Counted from the first letter of the stretch, positions 36,821 through 48,250 are shown. The stretch: 64,000 nt of DNA from Ceriagrion tenellum (GCA_963169105.1 OY720634.1:155565584-155629583), one strand, 5' to 3'. Notes: a model not told the origin generated them from the letters alone. Made by a program: numbers and translations.

Positions 36821-37521
36821 TGACTAGTTTATGGTCACTATCCACATCACAGCCAGGATAGCCATGACTGGATTTAATTTGATTCTTGTGTCTCTGCTTA
36901 ACAAGTATGAAATCTATTGGGAGTCTTCTTTTATTTGGTGCTTCCCAGGTGTACCTTCTTCTCTTGTGTACTTCAAAAAGTGTATTTGTAATAACCAGTT
37001 CATTTCGCTCACAGAAATCTACAAGTTTCTCCCCTCTTCCATTCCTATCCCTCAGTCCAAATTTTCCCACAGCCCTATCTTCCTTACTTGAGCCAGTCAC
37101 TGCATTGAAATCACCCATTATTATTACATTATCTCTATCATTGACCAAGCATAACAATTGGTCTATTTCTTCTCAGAGTGCATCTACTTCTTCATCTTTT
37201 GCATGATTTGTTGGGAAATAAAAATTGTATGATTACTGTATCTCTTGGATGTGCAGATATTTTCACCATTAATATTCCGTCGTTTACATGGTATGCGTTA
37301 AGAACATTTTTCGCCCATTTAGCATCCAGTATGATAGCCACCCCATATATTCCTCTTTTTTCTCCACCACTATGAATTATTCTATATTCCTCGCTCACAA
37401 AATCACTATTCCCTTGCCACCTGGTTTCACATATGCCCAGAATTCCGATTCCACTCCTCTCCATTATATTCTTCACTTCTTCCAGTTTGCCTATCTTCAG
37501 CATTGTTCTTACATTCCAGGT
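36820..37521 (-). pseudogene. LINE family 3 AP-endonuclease domain, nearly complete
   Basis: The domain nicks chromosomal DNA to prime insertion. In order from 37521: TWNVRTMLKIGKLEEVKN (asparagine of the first catalytic block), ILGICETRWQG (catalytic glutamate in ETRW), a GG..RGIYGVAIIL strand, IIMGDFNAVTGSS (aspartate and asparagine of GDFNA), LVDFCERNELVITNTLF, KRRRYTWEAP, RLPIDFILV, and VDSDHKLVMAKC (the SDH triad). All these signature residues are present and correctly spaced over about 230 codons. The only damage seen is a stop and frame change around 37157-37192. This is the best-preserved endonuclease in the window. Confidence 0.92.
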
Positions 37522-37900
37522 CTAATAATTTGACAGAGACTTCGATGGATGACGACCTGGGAAGCTCTGTTTCTTCCCCTGCCGGATCTTGGTCTCCCTC
37601 CATGATCAGTAATTGTTACAGAATTAGAATCTTCCATAATAGCTTTACTATGGATAATAATGGATTGGTATCCCTTGCCTTCTCCATCTCCATGCCGTTG
37701 ACTATTACGAGTTCATCAGCCTTTAGGGGCGGTTTCCCACCCTCAGGACAAGAAGGTGCCCTAATCCTTCCCCCACCCACACCTGGGGAAGGGGGGCCAC
37801 TTATGCCGGCGGTCATTCGGTCTCCAGTGCTGCGTTGGCCGCCTCCAGGCGTTGTCCATCCCCCACCACGAGGAGCTGCAGTTGGATATTTCCCATCCTC

Positions 37901-39440
37901 GAATATAGGGACCTTTAGGCATTACCCTTATTATCCGGTACTTTGGGGGACTGGACAGTCCACTAAAAACAATAGCGCCATAGGATTACTCTCTATTACT
38001 AAGATCATGAATATGCTTCCATAACATGAAATAAACTTTAAATCTGATATCTATGTAGAATTTCTCACTTTCCTGAAATGTTTCACTGAGGATTTGTAGG
38101 TTAGTAGCTGAGTAGGTGTGTTTACTCTCGTCCACGCAGTACGCAAAGCGCCTTCCATTTTCAGGATTTCAGAGGATTCCACACCCCTGTTGCTCGCCTT
38201 CCCCTCACCCTCCCATTGGTATATTACACTCTTCCATCTATCTCACCCCAAGAAATAGCGTGCTCCATGACCACCGGTCACCAGCTTTTGCAAGACAGCT
38301 TTAGGTATTCACGAGTATGATTACTGAATCGTATGACACATATTCGATTACGATGAAAACAGTTTCGATGATCACGCATTCATCCAGATTATTTACTACT
38401 CTCGGCTGTTTTCGCGTTGCTAGGGGATAAATTATAGAAAAAAGGACGATTAATTAGTAGAAGAAATGGAAATGGAATAGAATACTATGGACAAGAGTTG
38501 AAATGGAACATAACGTAAGCGGTCATTTTCCCCCCTTTCAGAGTAGTTAATTATTTTGTTCCTTATTCGATATCGTCTATCATTTGAGTTGTTAAGACAA
38601 CACTGGCAGAGTTTTCGGTCATTTACTGTTTCATAGGTCAAGTTTCGCAAATTTAGGTTTAAGTGCGAATAGTTATTGTTCATGGAACCAACTACTTCCC
38701 TATATAAGTACCTTTTCCTTAATTATACCATTCCCTGCCACACGCATGCGCGACCGATTAGAGTTTATCCGCGTGACGATTAGGATTAGATTATTTTGAT
38801 TTTAGTCGGTTGATGAACAGAAAACATCAGACTATAATCTCTACGCCAACGGTTTTTCTAGAAATATATATTATGTATTTATCACTTGAGGATTAGAACA
38901 GCTTCCAATAGTAGTATGTAATTAATTATAGGGAGGCTTAGTTTGAGCATTAACAAATGACTTTCCATCGTTTTTCACGTGGTACAACTGTCACGATGTA
39001 ACTCATTCCACCCATTCTGATGGAGGAAACCTTTCATGAAGTTTCTTTGAACTCCATCCAACTTGTATCCTTTCTTTGGCGACTTTCATCCTTCATTTGC
39101 TATCTTAATGTCATCTCTTTTTATCCGCTGGACGCTGTCAGAACAAAATGATATTGTGGTGGCCTTCGCAATCAAATTATTTCTCCGTCAAACCTTCAGA
39201 TAGTTTACTTTTTTACATTTTATACATGTAGCTTTGAGAATATCGTAATTAATTTTCCACGATGATTGCATGGATTCGATTTAACTCTCATCACCGCTCT
39301 AGGAGCATAATAGGTTACATTTTTATAGCGCATTCACAAGATTGTATGTGATTGATGTCTAGCCAAATTACACTTCGAAATAAAAATCATTTATACCTTA
39401 CTGTTTATGTGATAACAACTTACTCAATATAATAATAAAT
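37901..39440. other. Non-coding stretch, nothing recognised
   Basis: AT-rich sequence with no identifiable gene. Frames at 38116-38304 and 38450-38683 are unsupported. Confidence 0.45.
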
Positions 39441-39510
39441 TTGCCATAAGTTTTTTCCAGGTTCTTTTCCGTTCATTGCCATAAGTTTTTTCCAGGATTC
39501 TTTTCGGTAT
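39441..39510 (+). repeat. 35-bp tandem repeat, two units
   Basis: TTGCCATAAGTTTTTTCCAG occurs at 39441 and again at 39476. The two 35-bp units differ at a few positions. Small local duplication. Confidence 0.85.
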
Positions 39511-40028
39511 TTTGTCACATATTGATTTATTTTGACCCAATTTGAGTGCTTAACGTTTGGAACACTGTGCACGCTTCCACCGTGACATTCACGCAATGGA
39601 AAGACGTACATTCACGTACCAGAGGCGTTGAGACTGTGCTATCTGTTATGGGGCGACTGTCTGGACGTTAATACGAACAAGAAGGTCAAAAGAACATAAG
39701 AGGGCAAGCCGTTCTGATATATATTTTAAAAGACACCATTGATGCATGAAAAAAGAACGTTCATTTATGATGCAGTTATTACAATAAATTATTGAAGCTC
39801 TGTGTACCAGATGTTTCTATATGACTCTAGGGAATTACATAAGCATTAAATATCAGAAGCCATAAATAAAATTGAAAAATTCTTTACCGGAACATAAATA
39901 TGGACATTGGAGAAAAGTCTACTTATATATATCCAACATTAGAATTACTAAATCAAGAAATAAGTAGTAAAAATAAGGTAAATAAAAACGCAATAAAAGA
40001 TGTAAAACTTTCCTGGTGAATGTATGAA

Positions 40029-40202
40029 GGAATGTTTCTCGGGTATTCACCCAGGTAATAGGTTGCATTAGGGCCGACGTTTCGAAGTGCAACTTCTACT
40101 TCACGTTCGTATGAGTAGCCCTGAGAATGAAGTACAAGTCGCACTTCGAAACATCGACCCTAATACAGCCTATTACCTTGGTGAATACCCGAGAAATATT
40201 CC
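40029..40202. repeat. Foldback with divergent hammerhead-like arms (2)
   Basis: Arms 40029-40102 and 40129-40202 are inverted repeats with about 8 mismatches in 74 positions and a 26-base centre. Read outward, the right arm is CTGAGAATGAAGT, ACTTCGAAACATCG, TACAGCCTATTACC, GGTGAATACCCGAGAAA; the left arm gives the same order with CACTTCGAAACGTCGG. GAAGT and ACTTC can form a short stem directly before GAAAC. Because both arms are translated in opposite directions, two unrelated-looking frames on opposite strands both contain YYLGEYPRNIP; this is a repeat effect and not a protein family. Confidence 0.9.
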
Positions 40203-41119
40203 TCCAAATAAAAACGTTTTGCTAATGGGATTGTCAAATGTATATTCTCAGGAATTTCCTCACCCCAGTGTTTTCATCTCAATGAGCAGGGTAAATGGAT
40301 ATCTAAAAAACATTCTGTCCGCGAACAATGCACGAATAACTTTTGTACGCAAGGAATAATTGATGACTTCTTTTCTACCCTGTTCGACCTGACTAGATTG
40401 GATTAATAATTACCCAGAGGAAATATTCATGACAAATGATTCGGGATGATAGGAGAGGGTCACATTTCAGAATAGAGAATTAACAGCGGGAAAAGCAGAA
40501 ATAGTGCTGGGATAAGTGCAAAAATGGTGAGATGAAGGAATCAAAGCGCCTCGTGTGTTGGATTGTTTGTAATCACTCTCGGTATATGAATAAGAGAAGT
40601 GGATGTTGTATAAATAGGCCTTTTCAGGAAAAATGATTGAAATGCAGCCAGTTTTTATGGCTGAAAAACAGCAAGTTGGTATATGCTTTGCTTCTTACGT
40701 ACATGAACGGGAACGACTTTCAGTGCGTTCTTCAAATAGTCGCATTTATTTCGGAAATTGAGGGGAAAATAACTTCGCAGTTTACGCTGGTTTTATTGAT
40801 GAATCTCAGAGTCCGACGATGCTCAGTTTTTGTTGCACCTAAGCTGCAATGTAGTCTGATGTGAAATTTCCACTAAGAAAGTAAGTATTTACAGCGTATG
40901 AAGAGTGAGAAAATGTTCGGAAAAAATTCACCGATTAGCGGAGACAAATTTTCACTAAGAGATACCCGAACCTATAAATCACGAATGGATTCCGTCCAGT
41001 GCGTACGTCCACTGAACAAATCGTTAGCGGAAGATATCAGGCTATGCCTCGGGATAAACCTCCGAAATGACAGCTGCGTTTTCGGACAGATTTTTCTACC
41101 TGTTTCCCACGAAACTTAC
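40203..41119. other. Non-coding stretch, nothing recognised
   Basis: AT-rich sequence. A frame from 40898 runs into the following GC-rich region and has no domain. Confidence 0.4.
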
Positions 41120-41680
41120 GTATCATTCATTATCTTGCAGCGACAACCTTCCTCCTCCGAGCGCGTAATGGTTTGGCCGAGGGCGAATGCTTCGGAGGCG
41201 GCGAGGGAGACCCTTGGTGCCATTCGGTCGAGGAATTCGGGGCACGTAATGAGCCACTCCATGCCAAAACCTCCCCCGCCGCTAATCGCGCCCGCCATCG
41301 GCGACCGCGAGAGGCGCCCGTCCCCCTCTCAACGCGTATTACGACAACAACAACCGCCATCGTCGACTGTCCGAGTGACCAGAGCGGCCGTTCTAACGTC
41401 AATGGCTCGTCCGTCCCCGCCCTTCTCTTTATCCTGCGCCTCCCGCGTCTCAATGGCGTGAAAGAGCTCGTCTCATCGACGACTCCACTCGATAACCATC
41501 GCTCCCTTTCCCCAGAAGTCATGTCGCCCATATCACTCTCCGTGCCATTCACTCACTTGCCGTAACAAGGAAAATAACTCCTGAGACCTCACTCTTGTAC
41601 CCGCCGGCCGCCCCGCTGAAACCATCTCGCCCCTCTCGAACGCCTCATCCAGACATCCCCCCTTTCAAGCACACACCGGA
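41120..41680. promoter_or_regulatory. CpG-rich island with a possible 5' exon
   Basis: A sharply bounded GC- and CpG-rich segment. On the minus strand a frame starts with ATG at 41298 in a good context (CGATGGCGGGC). It reads MAGAISGGGGFGMEWLITC and onward, and after about 59 codons meets a consensus splice donor, GATAC|GTAAGT, at 41120. This could be the first coding exon of a minus-strand gene. On the plus strand an equally good acceptor, TTATCTTGCAG (41130-41140), precedes competing long frames. Neither product matches a family I recognise, so strand and coding status remain open. Confidence 0.45.
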
Positions 41681-42170
41681 ATGGGAAGGTGGGAAAATTC
41701 GTCCAAGATAATACCGAAGTTGGCTGTTTTAAATGCACAATCATCAGTAAACACTTCCGATGCCGTTTAGAAAAAGGTGAAGCGTAATTGAAGAATCCAG
41801 AAATGTGGCTTTTGTTTATATCATATGGTGGTTAAAAAATAGTTTACTTTCCATTTCCTTCTAATCCAAATCGGAATATTTCAAGTGTGCATTGACATAC
41901 TTGAATACAATAATCCTAGAATCTCAATAAAAGTTGAACGTTAAACTGCAAAAACGTTGAACAACATAAATTTAAAGGAAATCGTGAAAAAATAGGGAGA
42001 AAACTAAAATCCTGGGTGATGTGATGGAAGGCAAAAGTTCCGAAATGTTTGAAATCGAACTTTGACATTGGAAAATAGCTTAATGAAGGTGACTTGAGCC
42101 ATAATTCTCCACTCATTGGGTCAGTTATGTGCAGGGCAGCTCATGAGCTCACAATGCATAATTTTCTATA
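41681..42170. other. Non-coding stretch, nothing recognised
   Basis: AT-rich spacer before the LINE; no feature recognised. Confidence 0.4.
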
Positions 42171-43821
42171 AGTATTCTACCGGTTAAGTTAGGTTTTGCT
42201 GAATGTCAGAGAATCTCCTCCCGATTTTCTACACTTTCCGGGGCCTATCTCTAGTCCATCGGTCTATCCTTTTCCGCATACGGCCTGCCCTTCTTCATCT
42301 TGTCCATGAAACCTATTCTTTCTCTTCCCCGCTTGCTCAACATCCTTCCCTCTACCACATTCTCGAGCATTCCCTCGCCTCTTATTGTATTCTTCAGCCA
42401 TCTACCCTGCCTAACCCGGATGACACATAGAAGACTCCTTTCTTCGCCCACCATCTTAAGCCTTTCCTAGTAAATCTTCCTCTCCGTCCACCTCACCGTC
42501 TTCATTCTTCATCACACCCACATCCCAAATGCTTGCAGCTTATTCTTGTCCTCCTTTCTGAGGGTTCACGTTTCCGCCCCGTTTTCTTTTGGTGCACTAC
42601 CTAAGTAATTAAATTGCTTTACTTGCTCAAGTTTGTGTCCTCCAACATTTATGACCAACCTCACCCTCTTTCTCCGGGAGAATCTCATTGACATTGTTTT
42701 CTTATGGTTTTTCTTAATTCCAAATATCCCGCACTGCATTTCAAAAGCATCTACCAAGGCTTGCAGTCCTTTCGAAGATCCACTAACCAACACTTGGTCG
42801 TCCGTGAATCTTACCGACTTTATCAGATGTCCTCCTACTTTGATTCCCGCCTTAAGTTCTTCCCAGGCCTGTCTTACTATTACTTCAGCATATATGTTGA
42901 AAAGCAATGGCGACAACGGACACCCTTGCCTTATCCCGCGACTTATAATTGCCCATCCTGATTCACCGTCAGCTACCCTCTCCTGAGCCCCTTGGGTCAC
43001 ATATGAGTTCCGGATTTGTCTCCTGTCTCTATACATTCCCATATTCCCGAGTATGTCCGTTAGTTTTTTCCCATTTACGCTGTCAAAAGCCTTTCTAAAA
43101 TCAACAAAGCATGCGCAACCTTCCTGGTTATACTCTATGTTTCTTTTTATGAGTGTTGTCATCACTGTAATTACATTCCGAGTTGACTTCTCCTTCCGTA
43201 ACCCAAACTGATCATCACCCACGTAATTATTGGCCTTGCTCTCCAACCTTCTATTGATTATTCGAAGTAAAACTTTGGCTGCGTGTGAAATCAAACTGAT
43301 TGTTCTATAGTCCTCACAATTGATGCATTCTTCTTTAGCAGGATAGGAATCTGGACTGTTTTCACGAAGTCCTCTGACCTTACTCCTTCGTATACTCTAC
43401 GTATAAGTTTGAAAAAATCTTGCCTGCCTATCTTTCCTAAATTCTTTAGCAGCTCCAAAGGTAATTGGTGTACTTCTACAGCTTTTCTTGCCTTTATTTC
43501 CTTCAATATCTACTCTATTTCACTGTCGAGTATCATTGGCCCGAGGCTATCTTCTTGTAGTTTTTCCCTCATCTTCTATATACAAATTAGCTGGTCTGCT
43601 ATAGCTGTCATATAACTCCTCCGCGTATTCTATCCGCCGACCTTAAATATCTTCCGGTTCCATTGATATCTTACATCTTCTATCCTTAATCTGAGGTACC
43701 GTTTGACCTCTCTCACATGCCGATAGCAATTTTACCCTAGCGTATAACGCACCCAATTTCCCTCCTTTTTGCAGCTTCTCTATTTCCTCGCATTTCCTTT
43801 TCCATCAATTACCCTTCGCCC
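42171..43821 (-). mobile_element. LINE family 1, copy 2 (antisense, 5'-truncated)
   Basis: Second copy of the element at 5307-8170, ending at the same 3' position (AGTATTCTACCGGTTAAG, reversed) and truncated at about 43821, in the region preceding the RT. A stretch of about 170 bp (43289-43459 against 6633-6803) is identical in the two copies, while other parts differ by several percent, including small indels. No target-site duplication was obvious. Confidence 0.9.
42566..43506 (-). pseudogene. LINE family 1 reverse transcriptase, longest intact RT frame in the window
   Basis: A 242-codon uninterrupted frame (43294-42566) holds ISHAAKVLLRIINRRL, DDQFGLRKEKSTRNV, motif A CFVDFRKAFDSVNG, motif B GIRQGCPLSPLLFNIYAE, and motif C VRFTDDQVLVSG with its aspartate pair. 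After these come KKNHKKTMSMRFSRRK and HKLEQVKQFNYLGSAPKENG of the thumb. All palm catalytic residues are present. The preceding finger region (43506-43291) is in another frame and ends ILLKKNASIVRTIEQSV; the correct continuation, AKEECINCEDYRTIS, is one frame away. That frame break is shared exactly with copy 1. The product cannot be made as one protein. Confidence 0.92.
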
Positions 43822-44220
43822 TTATATCTCATTATCCATTAAATTACACAATCAATACTGCCTTGTCTTGTAAACACTGAGCTTATAACCTTTCTGACCC
43901 AGTTTACGTAGAAAAAATCTTAGGATTCTCAAATATTGGATTATTTGTAATAAATTCTCAAAACATCAGTGAAAGTTCTTCTTTTCTCATTTCAAAATAA
44001 TGCATCTTCATCGCATATAGGTCCAACACTCAATGCACACACTACTTTCCACATTTTTTCTTCTGCAGCAGCACTCTGAAACACTATTACGGACACAAAT
44101 CACAGTTATTCCTCCGAAACAAATCCAGCGTCTTTTGTAAATCACCGATTCAATCATTTTTGATTGCCAAAAGTTTTTAAAATTCAAAATTTTAAAAAGC
44201 ATTAAAAACCATTATACACT
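43822..44220. other. Non-coding spacer
   Basis: AT-rich; possibly includes unrecognised 5' sequence of the following Penelope-like element. Confidence 0.35.
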
Positions 44221-44254
44221 CCATAAATTGCTGTATACAATTCAAAAGTCGTCA

Positions 44255-44691
44255 ATGCCTCCAAATCTCAAGAGTAAGATATTTTATTCTATTCCTTGTA
44301 GAGACAATGACTGTATTTACATAAGACAGACATCAAAGATAGATTTAACCAGCACAGATCATCAATAAAATTAGCTAAACAAACGTATGCCCTTGCTAAC
44401 CATGCAATTAAAACTAATCATCATATTCATTTTAAAAATGCCATACATATTGACAATGGACCGTGCTTGCAAAATAGAATGTTCAAAGACATGGTACAGA
44501 TCATAAAAACAAGTAATTCTTGCAATGAGAGAGCTGAGATTGACAAGATTAGTAGAATTTATAGTGTTATGAGAGTATGGATCCTTATTGAATTCTGTCT
44601 TTATTTGTTTTTGTTTTTTATAGAAAACAAATATAAGCGATTTAAATGTTTACTTTCATTTTATATTTGTTTTGTGTGTGGAACTTTGTGA
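44255..44691 (+). pseudogene. PLE GIY-YIG endonuclease domain
   Basis: The domain cuts target DNA for PLE insertion. From 44255 the frame reads MPPNLKSKIFYSIPCRDND and CIYIRQTSK. This matches the GIY...YIG core, with the final glycine of YIG changed to arginine and the usual zinc-type IPC preserved. After a frame change at about 44340 it continues RFNQHRSSIKLAKQTYALA, NHAIKTNHHIHFKNAIHID, then RMFKDMVQIIKTSNSCNERA and EIDKISRIYSVM. The NHxxxxNHxIxF block and the following E-I-xKxxN-like helix are in the order seen in PLE endonucleases. Downstream hydrophobic residues to the stop at 44691 are probably read-through of UTR. Inactive because of the frameshift and the glycine loss. Confidence 0.82.
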
Positions 44692-44894
44692 ATTCTTAAT
44701 TTTGTTACCATTTATATGCAATATTTGTAAATGGTTAGTTTGTGTTAATTTAATTGTTATTTATTTACGCATTTTTAACTGGTTGGAGATGTTGCTTACT
44801 TTACTGTTGTTCTATGTCAAGGTCAATGGTAGGTGAATTCCTGATGTCCTAACTTTATGTTAATGGATATGGGTGTACATTCTTTTGTTACGAA

Positions 44895-44935
44895 GCCCTA
44901 AGGATGCCAATAATTTGGCGAAACGTTGGCTCGGA
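44895..44935 (+). ncRNA. Hammerhead-like motif in PLE 3' region (candidate)
   Basis: The order is CTAAGGA (consensus CTGANGA with one change), one extra T, a perfect 5-bp stem GCCAA / TTGGC closed by TAAT, then GAAAC and GTTGGCTCGG. The stem and GAAA are as expected for stem II and its flanking core of a hammerhead ribozyme. The extra base, the changed core position and the unpaired stem III/I partners mean activity cannot be claimed. Confidence 0.4.
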
Positions 44936-44940
44936 GTAAT

Positions 44941-47839
44941 ATAAAAGAAGGGCCACATATTCACGAAACGTGTTGTTATCTATATCGTATATTGGTCGAG
45001 AAAGTTATTATTCCTTTTTCATAAGGCGCTTAGCCATCGAAATCAATTGGTGTGACAAATCTTGGGCGAATAAACACGAAGTTTGATACAGACCGCAATG
45101 GTTAATTTTAATAAATACCACCAAGTTACACTGGCATTTGTCATGCGTCCTCTCCACATATTTTGCAATGATTAGAACAGAGAAGAAAATTCTCACAATA
45201 CCCGTTGGCCCAGTCAAACCATGTCGTGCAAAATTCAAAACAACTTGCTGCTCTCCATTCGCCAACGCTACCGCCGATTAGACCTGCCGATAGAATTCCT
45301 ACCCACACAACGAACACGATATTTCCATTCAATATTTGGCGAGAAAGTATGAGTTAACTAGGAAAGGTGTCGTAAACAAGGTTCATTAATGATTTCACTT
45401 CAAAGTGGTTAATGGCTCATCCAATGGCCTCCGGATTAAACTCCAACTTCCTCCAATATTCACCGTTTATTTTATTTTGGTGCACATAAGTTGACTCTGT
45501 GTCGTCACCGATGAGTGTGTCATGCCTCTGGCTGCGACTCGTTTGCTTTCATTAGTGTAACGCAGGCCCACGTCAACGAGAATAACATGTCATCATGAGT
45601 CTTGGAGGCTTAGAAAGAGAAGAGATGGCGAATATTTAGCTCGTATTGCGGCCGATAACAAGCAGATTCCGTCGCTAGAAAATTACTCCTCCAACGCTCT
45701 CGTTCCAAAACTAAGCATGGGATTATTTCCGCAAGTCTGGCCTTTTATAGGGCCCTTACACCAAATTCACAACTTATTCAAGGAATAAATCCTTCTCAAA
45801 GGATGAAAAGTAGGGTAGTGCGGGATTAACTAATTAGAGTGGCCGTTGAATTGCGTAGACTCTTGCAATGTTCTTGCGCAAAACATATCCCTAAAATAAG
45901 GCTAAAAAAAACCCTTGAGATATTAGAGGAACTACATCCTATTATAAGATTAACCAAGAGAATAAGGAGGATAATACCGTAAAATTGAATTCCGAAAAAC
46001 GCCGTATGCAACAACGAATGAAGATCAAAATAAGCGAGTCTATAGTTTAGAATAAGAACTGTCCAAATTTCATCAAAACTTCTTTCTATATATATATATA
46101 TTTCCTAGGATAAAATCATTCATAATTATTTTGCCATAGAATGAAAGAGGCAATTTTAAAATTTTCAGTCGAAACAAAAGAAAATATACCAGCCGTCGTT
46201 TTATGGAACTGATTGACAAACCTAATCAGCAAGAAAACTTTCTTTGAAATTGTGTAATATCCCTTAATCCCACAGACACGCGGTCTCACAGAATGCTTTG
46301 ATTTGGAACATAGCTTTTTCCATCTCTGCCTTACCTATAATATTATCGTTACTTAGTACCTTCAAAATAGATACTAAATAATGAATCTATCATGAAAGTC
46401 CACGTTCGGTTTGCTGCACAACATATCACATAAAAACCGTAAAATCGGCATTCATATAAATTTAGCAATGTCAATAAAATTGAGTTTAATTTCAACAAAT
46501 ATGTCAAGTAAACTAACAAAACGTATTAATTTAACGAAACATGAGGAAATAAAGAGAAGCAGTCTATGAGACCGTACGCTCGTGTCAAATTTATAAAAAG
46601 CATGCCATTGGTTACGGGATATTAACCAGTGTATGTTTTGGCATGCTAAGATACCTTGGAACCTCATTAATGGGCAGCGGTGCTGCTGAAACATAGGTCG
46701 TAGATACAAGAAAACTTTGAATTTTACAAAGCGTTTTCTTGATGATGGTTTTTCACGACTTTATAACTTGTCTAGCCAGGAGGTTATTCGCCCTTGAACG
46801 CATACTATTCTATTAAGTATTTTGCAAGGAAAAAGTCATGTGAAACGTCTATATTTTTACGTGAAAAATCTCTAATTGTAATTCAGTCAACGTAAGCGAC
46901 GGATGATAAACTCGATGCTCTTGCACGCGTTAAGTCACGCTTGGGGTAATCAACTGATTGGCTCTCTGAGGCATCCCAGTCTCTGGTTTGTTCCTCATGT
47001 CGGGGAGCACGGGCTTGTTGAGTTACTAATTGGCCGTCTTCTCATTAATATTCATGCGCGTCCACATTTAAAAACCGCACAGCAAACAAATTGAATTTAT
47101 ACTTATTCATTTCCATGGTTTAAATAAATGAATGCTGTTATTTCCATTCTTAACCAATTACCTCAATTACTCAGCTTGAAAGTGGCCAAGGAACAACTCA
47201 GCTTTGAATGCGAGTAGAATTCAAGATGCTGGTGCAGTTCATTCTAACTGAATCAGAAGGGAGTGATCCCACACTTACCCTAAAAATATGTGCAGCTAAA
47301 GAATTGGAAACCAAATGAAGCATGTCAGACATTATGGAAGTTGCTTTTATGCATCAAAGCTGGAGAAATACCCGAATTAGAGCCAGTTTCTTGATTCAGA
47401 AATTTAAAAAAGTACAGAGAAGTGTTTTCTAATTTAAACTAAAACGTGATTTTTTCAAAATCCGAAATAACGCACTAAAATTGAGAACTGTGTCGAATTT
47501 GAACGTTGCAAACTACTGTACCATTGATTAATTACCATGAATGTAACCCCAGAAACCTTCAAGAGTGCTTCAACTTTACTAACGTGTACACATGAACAAA
47601 ATAGTGGTGAAGTATGATGTTCTTACGAGAGCTTTGTCACTTGCTGCGGATGATTATTGTCAAGTACACATGTTGAATGGAGAAGATTCTCTAATGCTAT
47701 CTCTACGATGACGAAAGTATGCGAGAAAAACTTCGACAACTACTGTCACGCGAAGGACAAAGGAGGAAGGAGAATCTTCGTGTCATATTTTGCTCATTTA
47801 AATCTAAAAGAAAAGGAGATCAATTATCAGTGTATCCGG
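44941..47839. other. Non-coding stretch, nothing recognised
   Basis: AT-rich, with a (TA)n microsatellite at 46086-46103. Frames at 45008-45332, 45826-46014, 46452-46709 and 46903-47094 have no identifiable similarity. Confidence 0.45.
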
Positions 47840-48250
47840 CGGGATTCCGTTGCCAGGTCGTTGCCTAGGGAAGAGGATGCCTACGATTGCGAACGCGGCG
47901 GTCTCTCGCGGCGAGGAGGGGAGGGAGTTCACGCCGCACTGAACGGGGGACGCGCCAATCGGAGCCATCGCTCACGTCCGGCACGCGACGTCGAGGTATT
48001 TGTAATGGGTGAGCTGAATGAGGCAAAAAAAGGAAAAAAGGAAGGCGAAAAAAAAACGAATCGAGAAAAAGCGAAAAACATGAAGATGATGAGAGGGAAA
48101 CGGACGAAAGACGCCGTTCAAAACGTGAGATGCGACGACGAATAGCGGGCGCTATCCGTTGAGAGGAGAAATATGCAAGATAACGCATACCGACGCTTAG
48201 AGCAGCGCAAATGCTAACCAAAGGCGCGCGCGCCCGTACCACAAGGTACC
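47840..48250. promoter_or_regulatory. GC/CpG-rich island with purine tract
   Basis: CpG-dense sequence rising out of AT-rich flanks. It contains two RFX-like half-site words, GTTGCCAGG and GTTGCCTAGG, 11 bp apart (47848-47870), a lysine-codon-rich A/G tract (48020-48110), and a TATA-like TTATATATCG at 48258. Long frames run on both strands (47657-48145 plus, 47865-48242 minus) and neither has a recognisable domain. Possible promoter; direction unknown. Confidence 0.45.

Larger units (their letters stand above)
35973..37900 (-). mobile_element. LINE family 3 (RTE/CFDP2-like), antisense, 3'-truncated
   Basis: On the minus strand this runs from a GC-richer 5' UTR (about 37530-37900) through a nearly complete endonuclease and the start of the RT, then stops dead at 35973, where family 2 abuts it. 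Retaining the 5' end while losing the 3' end is unusual for a LINE and implies later deletion or disruption by another insertion. The plus-strand proline-rich frame at 37503-38024 is an antisense shadow of this 5' region. Confidence 0.88.
44225..44940 (+). mobile_element. Penelope-like retroelement, 3' remnant
   Basis: A fragment of a Penelope-like element (PLE) with its GIY-YIG endonuclease, a 200-base AT-rich 3' untranslated region, and a terminal hammerhead-like motif. The RT domain that should precede the endonuclease is absent, so the copy is 5'-truncated. PLEs are a retroelement class separate from LINEs, and members have been reported to carry hammerhead ribozymes in their terminal repeats. 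Confidence 0.78.

Noticed and set aside
33590..37900. Twin-priming inversion of a single LINE
   Set aside because: The 5' segment lies downstream of the 3' segment in inverted form, the wrong order for twin priming, and the RT motifs belong to different families.
37503..38024. 173-codon proline-rich plus-strand frame
   Set aside because: It is antisense to the 5' region of LINE family 3, and its composition reflects that GC-rich untranslated region.
39953..40359. Two frames on opposite strands sharing YYLGEYPRNIP as a protein family
   Set aside because: They are the two arms of one inverted repeat; the shared peptide follows from DNA palindromy.
47657..48145. 162-codon lysine-rich open frame as a nuclear protein gene
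   Set aside because: The lysines come from an A/G-rich tract, an opposing frame of similar size exists, and there is no domain.
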